From positions 18,838 to 82,837 of the forward strand of contig JAGOQM010000012.1 in assembly GCA_017991555.1 (NCBI GenBank): DNA of 64,000 bases, written 5' to 3'. The stretch's first letter is position 1. Each line of letters starts with the position of its first letter. Shown in pieces: positions 48,002 to 56,501 of the stretch. The DNA is from Neisseriaceae bacterium. GTDB lineage: Bacteria > Pseudomonadota > Gammaproteobacteria > Burkholderiales > Neisseriaceae. The notes under the pieces are model-generated. The model was not told the DNA's origin. It ran no database searches and worked only from the letters and a program-made list of their open reading frames with translations. A program made the position numbers and the translations under genes.

Positions 48002-48704
48002 AGGGCTGTCCTAGCTATTAGGCTAAATGCTGCTGGACCAACGCTTTCAGCATGGCCAACTGCACTTTGGGATCGCGCTCATTAAAGCGCCACTCGCACT
48101 CTTTAATAAAGAGGTGGAAGTACGCTTCAGACACCCCATTAAATTTACGCAGGTGACGCCGCGCCTGAATCCAAAAGTTTTCAATGCTGTTTAAATGATG
48201 CTCACCATCGGCAAACAGATGGCTATGCACCACCTCTAGCCCTTGCTGTATCAAGCTCAGCGCCACGTCCTCATGTGCATCTACGTTTAAATAAATGACG
48301 CTGTTGGGCCTAATTTTGAGCGCCAATGCCTGCACTAGTTGCCCTTCTTCAGCCTCTTGAAGCAACAGGGTGTACAGCTTGCCGCTGCGCTGTAACACGC
48401 ACCAAACCGGCATTTTCACCTCAACTGTGGCCTTGCTGCGCACTGCCGTTTTGAGCGAAAACACCGCCTGATCCAGCTCTATCGCCCCCTCAAACACCCC
48501 GCCTTGCTCGCATTCGGCATGAATCAACTGCCGCAACCGCTGAAAATAATAGCTGGCGGTGGTTTTATTCACGTCGGCAATGGCCGCCGCGGTCCTGGCC
48601 GTGGCGCCGGCCACAAATAGCTCAACAAGCTTGTACTGCTGGTGCTTGGCTAATCGACTTTTTCTCATATTTCCCCTAATGACTTCATTATCTAGGACGG
48701 CCCC
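48002..48704. mobile_element. IS1016-like insertion sequence (IS1595 family)
   Basis: The element is about 700 bases. The left end reads GGGCTGTCCTAGCTATTA, and the right end, on the complementary strand, reads GGGGCCGTCCTAGATAAT, so the two are imperfect terminal inverted repeats. This is the end type I associate with IS1016. One transposase-like frame fills the inside on the minus strand. No matching 8-base target duplication was found (CATTTACA against TAATCAGA), so it may be old. It lies between ubiD and the ecpA-like gene. Confidence 0.85.
48018..48668 (-). CDS. IS1016-family transposase with altered catalytic residues
   Basis: The 216-residue frame is intact. The N-terminus RKSRLAKHQQYKLVELFVAG, followed by TARTAA and YYFQRLRQLIH, is the IS1016 helix-turn-helix region. 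The C-terminus has SIENFWIQARRHLRKFNG and ECEWRFNERD, also IS1016-like. The catalytic positions differ from those I remember: the first block is ELDQAVF where EADESYF is usual, and the second is VIYLNVDAHED where VYTDCYRSYD is usual, so the second Asp appears to be Asn. The glycine/arginine-rich block after the first Asp is also absent. It may be inactive, or a divergent subgroup. Confidence 0.85.
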   Translation of the reverse strand: MRKSRLAKHQQYKLVELFVAGATARTAAAIADVNKTTASYYFQRLRQLIHAECEQGGVFEGAIELDQAVFSLKTAVRSKATVEVKMPVWCVLQRSGKLYTLLLQEAEEGQLVQALALKIRPNSVIYLNVDAHEDVALSLIQQGLEVVHSHLFADGEHHLNSIENFWIQARRHLRKFNGVSEAYFHLFIKECEWRFNERDPKVQLAMLKALVQQHLA

Positions 48705-49071
48705 TAATCAGACTCCATCCTAATTATTTTTATAAGCACCCACAAAAAACAATCCAACCAATTGAATCAAAACACTTTAAACAAAAAAAAACCCCTTCTC
48801 CAGACAAAATACAAACAAAACCTACTAGGATAATTGATGACAATAAATTATACCAATAGTATATTAATTGCTATGATTATAGTCACAAAGGAATGATTAA
48901 ACACGACACCATGGTGGGTCGAACCATCAGTGCCATACACAGTGACGACAATAAACAACAGTTCTGCAGGCAACCACCACGCAACACCCAGTAAGCCAGT
49001 CACTCAGCATGACGTACTTCATTAAGCTAGGCCGAACGTAAAGTATGGCATAACAAAAAAGGAGAATGATC
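48705..49071. other. 367-base AT-rich region between the IS and the EcpA-like gene
   Basis: No gene was found. It is strongly AT-rich for this window (for example 48770-48890) and probably carries the pilin promoter. Several TATA-like boxes occur, but none could be singled out. Confidence 0.45.
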
Positions 49072-49695
49072 ATGAACAAATTAATTTTGGCGGCACTGCT
49101 CGCCACCGCTCATAGCACCTCAGTCAGCGCAGAAGCCCTCAACACCAGCGCCATCGCCTCTTGGCGTGCCAGCGCGATCAAAGACACCAAGAGCATGCTG
49201 GTGGTCAACCCAATGACCGCCCTGTCTTTCAACTACAGCGAAGGCCAGCAAGGCTTTAACCACGTAGACGGGGTCTTTAACGTCACCATTCAAGGCCAAC
49301 AGGGTGCCAGTGATTTTAAATTAACCTCAAAAATCCTTTCGGCCACGCTCAGACGAGACGGCCGCAACGACCTCAACCCAAGCGACACCGATGACGCCAC
49401 CCTAGAAGTGGGGGTTCGATGGCAAGGCCAGCCCTTATCCAAGGACGCTGAACTGACCTTAATTGACACAAAAAAAGGCATCACGGCTGGCTTAAGCAAC
49501 CTCACCACCAACGACGCTTTTGCCCAGTCTGAAAGAGTCAGCGCCCTAGACCAGTTTAACTTCCGGATTAAAAACGCCCAGCTAGACGGGCAAACGGTCC
49601 CCTATCAGTCTCTCAACGATGGCCGCTGGCAGGGCAACGTCAACGTGGCGTTTATTGCCTCCTGGGATGGTCAGTTTGTCTCATCGGCTCATTAA
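49072..49695 (+). CDS. EcpA-like common pilus major subunit (isolated gene)
   Basis: The 207-residue product has a signal peptide ending near VSAEA (about residue 20). The mature part aligns by eye with E. coli EcpA/MatB: IASWRASAIKDTKSMLVVNP against the EcpA TWSATAKKDTTSKLVVTP region, then LSFNYSEGQQGFN, GVFNVTIQGQ, DFKLTSKILSATL, LEVGVRWQGQPLSKDAELTL and a final GNVNVAFIASWDG. EcpA is the fibre subunit of the common pilus, assembled by the EcpB/E chaperones and the EcpC usher. None of those genes is adjacent. The ATG at 49072 is chosen because AGGAG lies 7 bases before it. Composition upstream is AT-rich, and an IS lies close by, so transfer is possible. Confidence 0.78.
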   Translation: MNKLILAALLATAHSTSVSAEALNTSAIASWRASAIKDTKSMLVVNPMTALSFNYSEGQQGFNHVDGVFNVTIQGQQGASDFKLTSKILSATLRRDGRNDLNPSDTDDATLEVGVRWQGQPLSKDAELTLIDTKKGITAGLSNLTTNDAFAQSERVSALDQFNFRIKNAQLDGQTVPYQSLNDGRWQGNVNVAFIASWDGQFVSSAH

Positions 49696-49702
49696 TCTAA
49701 GC

Positions 49703-49760
49703 GTCTGCGGCCTTAACGGCCGCAGACATAAAAAAACCCACCCTATTCAGGGTGGGTTTT
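49703..49760. terminator. Two stacked terminator hairpins between ecpA-like gene and aminotransferase
   Basis: The first is a perfect palindrome, GTCTGCGGCC-TTAAC-GGCCGCAGAC (49703-49727), ending the pilin gene. The second, ACCCACCCT/AGGGTGGGT (about 49736-49757), has A- and T-runs on both sides and serves the minus-strand aminotransferase. Confidence 0.85.
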
Positions 49761-49781
49761 CACAAGGTCAACCGCACGTGC

Positions 49782-51146
49782 CTAACGGCCTAGTTTTTGA
49801 TCCATTTCGACTTCAAACGCTTGCATGCACTTCGTGGCAATGGCCATCATTTCGTCCACCTCAGCACGCGTCATCACCAAAGGCGGGGCGCTCACCATAT
49901 GGTCACCACAGGCACGCATAATCAAATTATTTTTAAAGAAAATATCGCGACACATCACGCCTGCGCCATCGGCACCGTCAAATAAGGTACGGCTGGCCTT
50001 GTCCTTTACTAAGGTAAAGCCTTGCATCATGCCCACGCCGCGCACGTCATCGACATACTTAAACGGGCTAAAGGTTTCGCGCCAGCGTTTTTGCATGTAC
50101 GGGCCAATGTCATCGTGTACGTTTTTAACGATGTTTTCATTCTTTAAAATCTCAACGTTGGCCTTCGCCACCGCAGCCGCCACTGGGTGACCAGAATAGG
50201 TAAAGCCGTGCTCAAAATCACCGCCGGCCATGAGCCCATCGGCCACACGCTTGTTGATGAATACCGCGCCAATAGGCTGATAGCCAGAAGAAATGCCCTT
50301 GGCCGACGTAAACATGTCGGGCATAAAGCCCATGGTTTCGAAACCAAACCAGTTACCGGTACGGCCAAAGCCACAAATCACTTCATCCGCCACCAGTAAA
50401 ATGTCGTGTTTTTGACAGATTTCTTGAATGCGTGGCCAGTAGGTAGACGGCGGAATGATCACCCCACCAGCGCCTTGAATGGGCTCGCCCACAAAAGCCG
50501 CCACCTTATCGGCACCCACCTCAAGAATTTTATCTTCCAGCCACTGGGCCGCTTTCAAACCGAACTCTTCCGGCGTTAAGTCACCGCCCAAGCCATAATA
50601 CCAAGGCTGTTCAATGTGTTCGATGCCGGCAATGGTGCCGCTTTGTTTGTGCATGCCCTTCATGCCGCCCATGCTGGCGCCGGCAATGGTAGAGCCATGG
50701 TAGCCGTTCCATCGCCCAATCAACACGTTCTTTTCTGGTTTGCCCACGCTGGCCCAGTAATGGCGAACCATGCGAATCATGGTGTCAACCGACTCGGAGC
50801 CCGAGTTGGTGTAGAAAATGTAATCAAAGCCTTCTGGCGTCACCGTATTAAGGGTTTCGGACAGCGCCACCACCGCTGGGTGGGTGGTTTTAAAGAAGGT
50901 ATTATAGTAACCCAAGGTTTCCATTTGCTTTTTGGCCACTTCGGCTAATTCTTTACGGCCATAGCCGATGTTCACACACCATAAACCACCCATACCATCT
51001 AAAATTTTATTGCCTTCTGAATCATACAAATAAATACCGTCGGCTCGCTCTATCACGCGGACCCCCTCTTCACGTAGCGCCTTATTGTCGCTGAAGGGAT
51101 GCAAGTGGTATTGGCCATCGGCTTTAGAAATCGCATTTTTAGACAT
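49782..51146 (-). CDS. Class III aminotransferase (putrescine-pyruvate/SpuC-like)
   Basis: A 454-residue PLP-dependent omega-aminotransferase. Features are DGIYLYDSEGNKILDGMGGLW, the cofactor-binding TNSGSESVDT, GRWNGYHGSTIAGAS, ADEVICGFGRTG with the PLP-contacting Asp, and the Schiff-base Lys in TSAKGISSGYQPIG. It is most like SpuC, which transfers the amino group of putrescine to pyruvate. A good AGGAG site precedes the ATG. It lies 60 bases after the puuA-like gene on the same strand, which supports a polyamine role. It might also act on gamma-glutamyl-putrescine or on GABA. Confidence 0.88.
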   Translation of the reverse strand: MSKNAISKADGQYHLHPFSDNKALREEGVRVIERADGIYLYDSEGNKILDGMGGLWCVNIGYGRKELAEVAKKQMETLGYYNTFFKTTHPAVVALSETLNTVTPEGFDYIFYTNSGSESVDTMIRMVRHYWASVGKPEKNVLIGRWNGYHGSTIAGASMGGMKGMHKQSGTIAGIEHIEQPWYYGLGGDLTPEEFGLKAAQWLEDKILEVGADKVAAFVGEPIQGAGGVIIPPSTYWPRIQEICQKHDILLVADEVICGFGRTGNWFGFETMGFMPDMFTSAKGISSGYQPIGAVFINKRVADGLMAGGDFEHGFTYSGHPVAAAVAKANVEILKNENIVKNVHDDIGPYMQKRWRETFSPFKYVDDVRGVGMMQGFTLVKDKASRTLFDGADGAGVMCRDIFFKNNLIMRACGDHMVSAPPLVMTRAEVDEMMAIATKCMQAFEVEMDQKLGR

Positions 51147-51206
51147 AGTCGTTCTCCTCGTTAGGTATATTCTTGCTTTAAACTGGCTTTGGCACAGTGG
51201 TGATGC

Positions 51207-52541
51207 TTAAACGTGTAGTAATAAATGTTTTCGTTCCCACGGGCTGATCACGCGGAAGTACTCAGCAATTTCTTTTTCTTTCACGCCGATGTACATCTCG
51301 ACAAATCGTTTCCCCAAAATTTCTTGGATGGCATCACACTTTCTGAGTTTTTCAATCGAGTGCTCCATCGTACTTGGAAACTGATACGGTAGCTCGTAGG
51401 CGTTAGTATCCAAAGGCGCCGTAGGCTGTAACTTGTCGCGAATGCCCAAATAGCCACAGGCCAAAGAACAGGCCAAAGCGATGTACGGGTTCACGTCTAC
51501 GCCGGGCAAGCGGTTTTCAACGCGGCGGGCATTGGCGCTAGAACGCGGCACGCGTAGGCCAACGGTCCGATTATCATAACCCCACTCGACGTTGGTCGGC
51601 GCAGCAGAATAAGGGGTTAAACGACGATGCGAATTCACATAGGGCGCAAAAAAAGGCATCGAGCGCGGTAGGTATTCCTGCATGCCGGCAATAAAGTGGA
51701 AGAAGGTTTCAGAAGGCGAGCCGTCTTCGTTGCTGAACACGTTCTTACCGGTTTCTTTGTCGATGATGCTTTGATGCACGTGCATGGCGCTGCCCGGTTC
51801 GCCTTCCATCGGTTTGGCCATAAAGGTCGCGTACATATTGTGGCGTAAGGCCGCTTCGCGCACGGTGCGCTTAAATAAGAACACCTGATCGGCCAAATCC
51901 AACGCATTGCCATGCAAGAAGTTGATTTCCATTTGCGCCTGACCAATTTCATGAATCAGCGTGTCAACCTCTAAATTCTGTGCATAACAGTAGTCATAAA
52001 TGTCTTCAAATAAAGGATCAAACTCGTTCACCGCATCAATGGCGTAAGAGCGACGGCCAAATTCAGCGCGGCCGGTACGGCCAATCGGTGGATTTAAAGG
52101 GATGTCCGGATCCGGATTAGGGGCCACCAAATAGAATTCCATTTCAGGGGCCACTACAGGCTCCCAACCCAGCTCATCATATAAAGCCAACACACGCTTT
52201 AACACGTTGCGCGGCGCCGTATCCACCGGCATGCCTTCTGGGGTATAACAGTCAAAAATAATTTGGGCGGTTAAGTCTTCAGACCAGGGGACGTAGCGCA
52301 ATGTTGCGGCATCGGGCTTAAGCTCCATGTCTGGGTCGGTTAGGTCCAACATACTGTCATCAGGAAAGTCACCCGTCACAGTTTGCAATAATACGGCTTC
52401 CGGCAGCCTCATTTCGGGCTCGGATTCAAATTTGTCTTTGGGGATAATCTTACCGCGGGCCACGCCGGTAATGTCGGGCAAAATGCACTCTACTTCCGTA
52501 ATGCGATTGTCTCTTAGCCAGTCAAATATGTTCTGGTACAT
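51207..52541 (-). CDS. puuA: Gamma-glutamylpolyamine synthetase (glutamine synthetase family)
   Basis: The 444-residue product is a glutamine-synthetase-fold enzyme of the PuuA/SpuI type, which joins glutamate to putrescine or other polyamines using ATP. It has ECILPDITGVARGKIIP at the start, PEMEFYLVAPNPDPD, GQAQMEINFLHG, GSAMHVHQSI and NRLPGVDVNPYIALA. It lacks the features of housekeeping GlnA, such as the adenylation-site region. Length suits PuuA (about 470) and Pseudomonas homologues. It starts behind AGGA, and the aminotransferase follows in the same direction. Role in polyamine breakdown is inferred from neighbours and family. Confidence 0.9.
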   Translation of the reverse strand: MYQNIFDWLRDNRITEVECILPDITGVARGKIIPKDKFESEPEMRLPEAVLLQTVTGDFPDDSMLDLTDPDMELKPDAATLRYVPWSEDLTAQIIFDCYTPEGMPVDTAPRNVLKRVLALYDELGWEPVVAPEMEFYLVAPNPDPDIPLNPPIGRTGRAEFGRRSYAIDAVNEFDPLFEDIYDYCYAQNLEVDTLIHEIGQAQMEINFLHGNALDLADQVFLFKRTVREAALRHNMYATFMAKPMEGEPGSAMHVHQSIIDKETGKNVFSNEDGSPSETFFHFIAGMQEYLPRSMPFFAPYVNSHRRLTPYSAAPTNVEWGYDNRTVGLRVPRSSANARRVENRLPGVDVNPYIALACSLACGYLGIRDKLQPTAPLDTNAYELPYQFPSTMEHSIEKLRKCDAIQEILGKRFVEMYIGVKEKEIAEYFRVISPWERKHLLLHV

Positions 52542-52825
52542 AGCTTATCCTCAGGTTTTTCTCGTTTGTTTTGGGGGTGCTGCTCATGGGACAGATAATG
52601 GCCCGAAATCACCGTTATTCACGGCAGGCCAACCATTATGTTTTTTATTTTTAAAAAGCTCATGTCTAATGGTTAAAATCACTCTATCACACCATTTTTG
52701 GGCTGTCAGCCACCCACCCACACCTTTCGATATTGCACCGCAACATTGGTTTTAAATGTTCTCTACGATTTTATTTTCTTCTTACAATTCATTTAAACCT
52801 AATCATTCAAAGGCTTACAGCACAA
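52542..52825. other. Region upstream of puuA
   Basis: About 280 bases with no gene. It presumably contains the puuA promoter. AT-rich stretches occur near 52760-52800, without a clear -35/-10 pair. Confidence 0.45.
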
Positions 52826-52877
52826 AAAAAGACAGCCGGTCATTTGAGTCGAAACTCGATTAAACCGGCTGTTTTTT
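52826..52877 (-). terminator. Rho-independent terminator of puuD
   Basis: ACAGCCGGT and ACCGGCTGT-type arms enclose a loop that contains a second small hairpin (GAGTCGAAACTC). T-runs are found on both sides. It lies about 50 bases after the puuD stop. Confidence 0.82.
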
Positions 52878-52928
52878 ACGTCAATCACACTGTCTCTTTG
52901 CTGCTGATTGTCCGAAATTCACTCATTT

Positions 52929-53681
52929 TTAAGCTTTATGATCGTGATAATCCTGGCAGGCTACTTTAAACGCATCAAAAATCGCGATAGACGCCTCTTT
53001 TTGATCAAACTGCCACTCTGGGTGCCACTGCACGCCATAGGCAAACCGAGCGGCCTGTGCAACCCTAAACGCTTCAATGAGGCCATCCGGCGCGGTGGCC
53101 TCGACGACCAGCCCCGGGGCCAAATCCTTAACCCCTTGCTGATGTAAAGAATTCACCCGCGTGTGTCCTTTACCCAACCAGCCTTGAAGCCAGCTGTCTT
53201 GGGTAAATTGGATGTCGTGGGCGTCCTGATACATCTCAATCATACTGTCGCTCTTGGGCTCGCGATGATCAAGCATCCCGGGCAGCTCTTGCACATGCTG
53301 ATGTAAAGACCCGCCAAAGGCCACGTTCATTTCCTGAAAGCCGCGGCACACACCCAATAGCGGCATGCCCATGGCCACAATTTGGCGAATCAAAGGCAGC
53401 GTGGTTTGGTCTCGTAAGGTGTCGTGTAAGGTGCCGGGCCGGCTAGGATCGCCATGATAGTATTCTGGCGCCACATTAGACAAAGAACCGGATAAGAAAA
53501 TGCCGTCGATCATGGGCAACAGTCGCTCAATAATGTCTTGCTGCCCTAAGGCCGGCAACAAAACCACGTCGCCCACTGCGGCCTGAACCGCATGAATGTA
53601 CTTGTCTCCCACGCAGTGAAACGGCATCGCCCCAATCGGCTTGACGTCACAAGGTATCCCAATGACTGGTCGCTTTTGCAT
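52929..53681 (-). CDS. puuD: Gamma-glutamyl-GABA hydrolase PuuD
   Basis: PuuD is a class I glutamine-amidotransferase-like hydrolase that releases GABA from gamma-glutamyl-GABA, the last step of the Puu pathway. The catalytic Cys is in PLLGVCRGFQEMNVAFGG, and the His-Glu pair is in YGVQWHPEW. Length is 250 residues, like E. coli PuuD (254). AGGAG stands before the ATG. It is divergent from puuC, and the 349 bases between them form a shared control region. Confidence 0.93.
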   Translation of the reverse strand: MQKRPVIGIPCDVKPIGAMPFHCVGDKYIHAVQAAVGDVVLLPALGQQDIIERLLPMIDGIFLSGSLSNVAPEYYHGDPSRPGTLHDTLRDQTTLPLIRQIVAMGMPLLGVCRGFQEMNVAFGGSLHQHVQELPGMLDHREPKSDSMIEMYQDAHDIQFTQDSWLQGWLGKGHTRVNSLHQQGVKDLAPGLVVEATAPDGLIEAFRVAQAARFAYGVQWHPEWQFDQKEASIAIFDAFKVACQDYHDHKA

Positions 53682-54030
53682 ACATCGCTCCTAAATATCA
53701 AAAAAAACGGCCCGATGGCGTTATGCTTCGCCACTGTCAACGGCCGAGTACGGATTAACCTTAACTGAGGCCATTTAAACGAGCAAGCGGATTCAAAACG
53801 CTGGCCTCAAAGCACCCCGTACAGCCAGCAATAGGTGAACACAATAAGCCACAGTTAAACTTTATTTTCAAATATCCCTTGGCTAAGCGGTCCGTTCTTC
53901 TCTATATTAGAGCAAAAGAACAAGCCCTCGAGCGGCCGCAAAGCAACCCGCTGGCAGCCATTCAAATAAAGCATACTGCTTATTTATACTCATCATGCAG
54001 CACGATGAGGTCACAACCAGGAGAAATTGT
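53682..54030. promoter_or_regulatory. Divergent puuD/puuC control region
   Basis: No gene is present in these 349 bases. An inverted repeat, TGAGGCCA (53766-53773) and TGGCCTCA (53802-53809), lies between the two genes and could be an operator or hairpin. No known PuuR motif was recognised. Confidence 0.4.
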
Positions 54031-55503
54031 ATGAGTGTTTGGCAAGAACGTCTAAAAAAACTAAGCATCGAAACCCGTGCATTTATCAACGGCCAATACG
54101 TGGCCGCCGCCGATGGCAAAACCTTTGCCAGCATCAACCCCGCCACTGAAGAAGAAATTGCGCAAATCACAGAATGTGGTGACATTGAGGTGAACCTAGC
54201 GGTCAAACACGCCCGCGCCGCTTTTGAAGCTGGCGTTTGGGCCGACCTAGCGCCCCGCGCCCGCGCCACAGTGCTCAAAAAACTGGCCGCGCTGATGACC
54301 GAGCACGCCGATGAGCTGGCCCTGTTGGAAACCATTGACACCGGCAAGCCGATTTCGGACTGTCGCGCCGTCGACATCGGTGGCAGCATTCACACCGTCG
54401 AATGGTATGCCGAAGTGGTGGATAAAATTGGCGATGAGGTGGCCCCTGTTGACCCTAAATTCTTAGGCTTGGTCACCCGTCAAGCGGTCGGCGTCGTCGC
54501 CGCCGTGGTGCCTTGGAACTTCCCCTTAATGATGGCCTCTTGGAAGTACGCCCCCGCTCTAGCCGCCGGCAACAGCGTGATTTTAAAACCCTCAGAAAAA
54601 TCACCGTTAACGGCGATTCGCCTGGCGCAGTTGGCCAAAGAAGCCGGCATTCCTGATGGGGTATTCCAAGTGTTACCAGGCCCGGGCACCGTGGGTAAAG
54701 CCCTGTCTTTACACATGGACGTAGACTGTGTGGCCTTTACCGGCTCGACCAACGTTGGCAAACTCATCATGGGCTACGGCGCGCAGTCTAACCTAAAACG
54801 TGTTTGGCTAGAGCTGGGCGGCAAATCGCCCAACATCATCTTCCCAGACTGTCCCGACCTTAAAAAAGCGGCGCGTTCGGCCGCCGGCGGCATTTACTAC
54901 AATATGGGTCAGGTGTGTACCGCTGGCTCTCGCGTCTTGGTGCACGAAGACATTAAGGCTGAATTCCTACAGCACTTTAAAGAAGCCTCTAAGCGCTATG
55001 TGACCGCCGACCCGCTAGACGACAAGGCCACCATGGGCCCCTTGGTGGACAGCATCCAGTATGAGAAAGTCTTAGACTACGTGGCGAAAGGCAAAGCACA
55101 GTCCACCCTCATTATGGGCGGCGAATCGCAAAAAGTGGACGGCAAAGGCTACTTCCTTGAGCCAACCGCTTTTGAAACCCAGCCAGACGACCTTTTGGCC
55201 ACCGAAGAAATTTTTGGTCCAGTGTTGAGCGTCATCACCTTTAAAACCCAAGAAGAAGCCGTGGCCATCGCCAACAATACCCAATATGGCCTTGGGGCCG
55301 CCCTGTGGACCAGTAATCTTGGCACCGCCCACAAAGTGGCCCGCAAGCTCAGAGCCGGTACCGTCTGGGTGAACTGCTACGACGAAGGCGGCGACATGAA
55401 CATGCCTTTTGGTGGCTTTAAGCAATCCGGCAACGGTCGCGATAAGTCTATCCACGCCTTAGAAAAATACACCGAGCTGAAAAGCACCTTGATTAAACTT
55501 TAA
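54031..55503 (+). CDS. puuC: Gamma-glutamyl-gamma-aminobutyraldehyde dehydrogenase PuuC-like
   Basis: A 490-residue NAD(P)-dependent aldehyde dehydrogenase. Features are PWNFPLMMASWKYAPALAAG, GFTGSTNVGK-type nucleotide binding (seen as FTGSTNVGKLIMG), LELGGKSPN, and catalytic Cys in MGQVCTAGSR. It resembles PuuC/KauB, which oxidise aminoaldehydes of polyamine breakdown. The ATG at 54031 has AGGAGA in front and is preferred to 53995. It is divergent from puuD and near puuA and the aminotransferase, so it fits a polyamine cluster. A long hairpin terminator follows. Confidence 0.9.
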   Translation: MSVWQERLKKLSIETRAFINGQYVAAADGKTFASINPATEEEIAQITECGDIEVNLAVKHARAAFEAGVWADLAPRARATVLKKLAALMTEHADELALLETIDTGKPISDCRAVDIGGSIHTVEWYAEVVDKIGDEVAPVDPKFLGLVTRQAVGVVAAVVPWNFPLMMASWKYAPALAAGNSVILKPSEKSPLTAIRLAQLAKEAGIPDGVFQVLPGPGTVGKALSLHMDVDCVAFTGSTNVGKLIMGYGAQSNLKRVWLELGGKSPNIIFPDCPDLKKAARSAAGGIYYNMGQVCTAGSRVLVHEDIKAEFLQHFKEASKRYVTADPLDDKATMGPLVDSIQYEKVLDYVAKGKAQSTLIMGGESQKVDGKGYFLEPTAFETQPDDLLATEEIFGPVLSVITFKTQEEAVAIANNTQYGLGAALWTSNLGTAHKVARKLRAGTVWVNCYDEGGDMNMPFGGFKQSGNGRDKSIHALEKYTELKSTLIKL

Positions 55504-55517
55504 GGTTCAGCCTTAGC

Positions 55518-55567
55518 AAAACTGCTTGAAGCCTGCTATCATTGAGGCCTTCAAGCAGTTTTTTTAC
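55518..55567 (+). terminator. Rho-independent terminator of puuC
   Basis: AAACTGCTTGAA and TTCAAGCAGTTT form a 12-base-pair stem extended by GCC/GGC, followed by seven T. It ends 14 bases before the Smr gene. Confidence 0.9.
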
Positions 55568-55580
55568 GTTTAGACACCTT

Positions 55581-56177
55581 ATGGCCAAAGATTTTAAAGC
55601 CCAGCTCAAAGCCATTCCTGCCCCACCCGCCAAACCCAAACCGAAGCCAAAACCAGCCCCTGAGCCAAGCTTCGCCCAAATGGTCGGGACGGTCACGCCG
55701 CTTAAGGGCAATAACCAATACCAACACCCCAAGCCTAAAGGGGGCATTCGCGTGCGTCCTCAAGCAGCCACAGGCATAGAAGAGCAAGACTTTTTCTACG
55801 TGGGCGATTGGGTTGACGACATTCCTAAGTCGCACAGTAAAAACGGGCGCGGCCAACAGGATTTAGACAAGCTCCTCAGCGGCACCTACCCCATTATGGG
55901 CACCCTCGACCTTCACGGCTACACCCAATTAAAAGCCCAACAGGCGCTAAACGTCTTCATTCATGAAATTCGAGCCCACGGCGTTTGCTGCCGGGTGGTG
56001 CACGGCAGCGGCCTCGGTTCTCACGATTTCAAACCTGTCCTCAAAGCCACCGTCCGCCAGTGGCTTAAAAAACACCCGGACGTTTTGGCCTTTACCGAAG
56101 AATCCAGCAGCAACGATGGCGCCGTTTTGGTTTTATTAAAAAAACAAAGGCTTAATCAAGATCCGCATGACTTTTGA
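55581..56177 (+). CDS. Smr domain protein (YdaL/SmrA type)
   Basis: A 198-residue protein with a Pro/Lys-rich N-terminal stretch (PAPPAKPKPKPKPAPEPS) and a C-terminal Smr domain: TLDLHGYTQLKAQQALNVFI, the HGSG motif in VVHGSGLGSHDF, and LKATVRQWLKKHPDVLAF. Smr domains are nucleases or nucleic-acid-binding modules related to the C-terminus of MutS2. The ATG at 55581 is chosen since the longer frame runs into the terminator hairpin. The exact role is unknown. Confidence 0.9.
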   Translation: MAKDFKAQLKAIPAPPAKPKPKPKPAPEPSFAQMVGTVTPLKGNNQYQHPKPKGGIRVRPQAATGIEEQDFFYVGDWVDDIPKSHSKNGRGQQDLDKLLSGTYPIMGTLDLHGYTQLKAQQALNVFIHEIRAHGVCCRVVHGSGLGSHDFKPVLKATVRQWLKKHPDVLAFTEESSSNDGAVLVLLKKQRLNQDPHDF

Positions 56178-56411
56178 TTACCCATAATAAATGAATTATT
56201 TTTATTTCAAAGCTTGACAGAACTTATTCTTTCCTATAACGTCTATCTATGTGTGGCACGATAAGTATTTAATAATAACCACTTGTACTCATCACCTTGT
56301 TTGACTCTCACGCTCTCACGGCCACAACTCCAAAAATAACCAACCGATTGTTTTACTGGTCTCGTAATGAATAAACCAACAAAACAAAATCATTATTAGA
56401 GAGGATTTATT
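56178..56411. promoter_or_regulatory. Promoter and long leader of the small gene at 56412
   Basis: TTGACA at 56214-56219 is an exact -35 hexamer, and TATAAC at 56235-56240 is a near-consensus -10, though the 15-base spacer is short. A transcript from about 56247 would have a 165-base AT-rich leader before the small gene. Confidence 0.5.
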
Positions 56412-56486
56412 ATGCAACATAGACGACGTCTCGCTGTATTTCGCGCATTAAAAAAAATGCAAGATCAAAATACGCCAACTAAGTAA
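56412..56486 (+). CDS. Small basic peptide, 24 residues
   Basis: The ATG at 56412 follows GAGAGGA at a good distance. The peptide is MQHRRRLAVF continuing RALKKMQDQNTPTK, with eight basic residues concentrated in the first two thirds; it could form a short amphipathic helix. It is preceded by promoter-like sequence and followed 15 bases later by a terminator, so it looks like a separate small transcription unit. It is unlike any small protein I know. It could be a regulatory peptide, a leader, or part of a dual-function small RNA. Its reality needs translation evidence. Confidence 0.5.
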   Translation: MQHRRRLAVFRALKKMQDQNTPTK

Positions 56487-56501
56487 GCACCCTAAATCAT
56501 T

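Noticed and set aside
47994..48712. Target-site duplication flanking the IS1016-like element
   Set aside because: The 8 bases at each side (CATTTACA and TAATCAGA) do not match, so no duplication is claimed.
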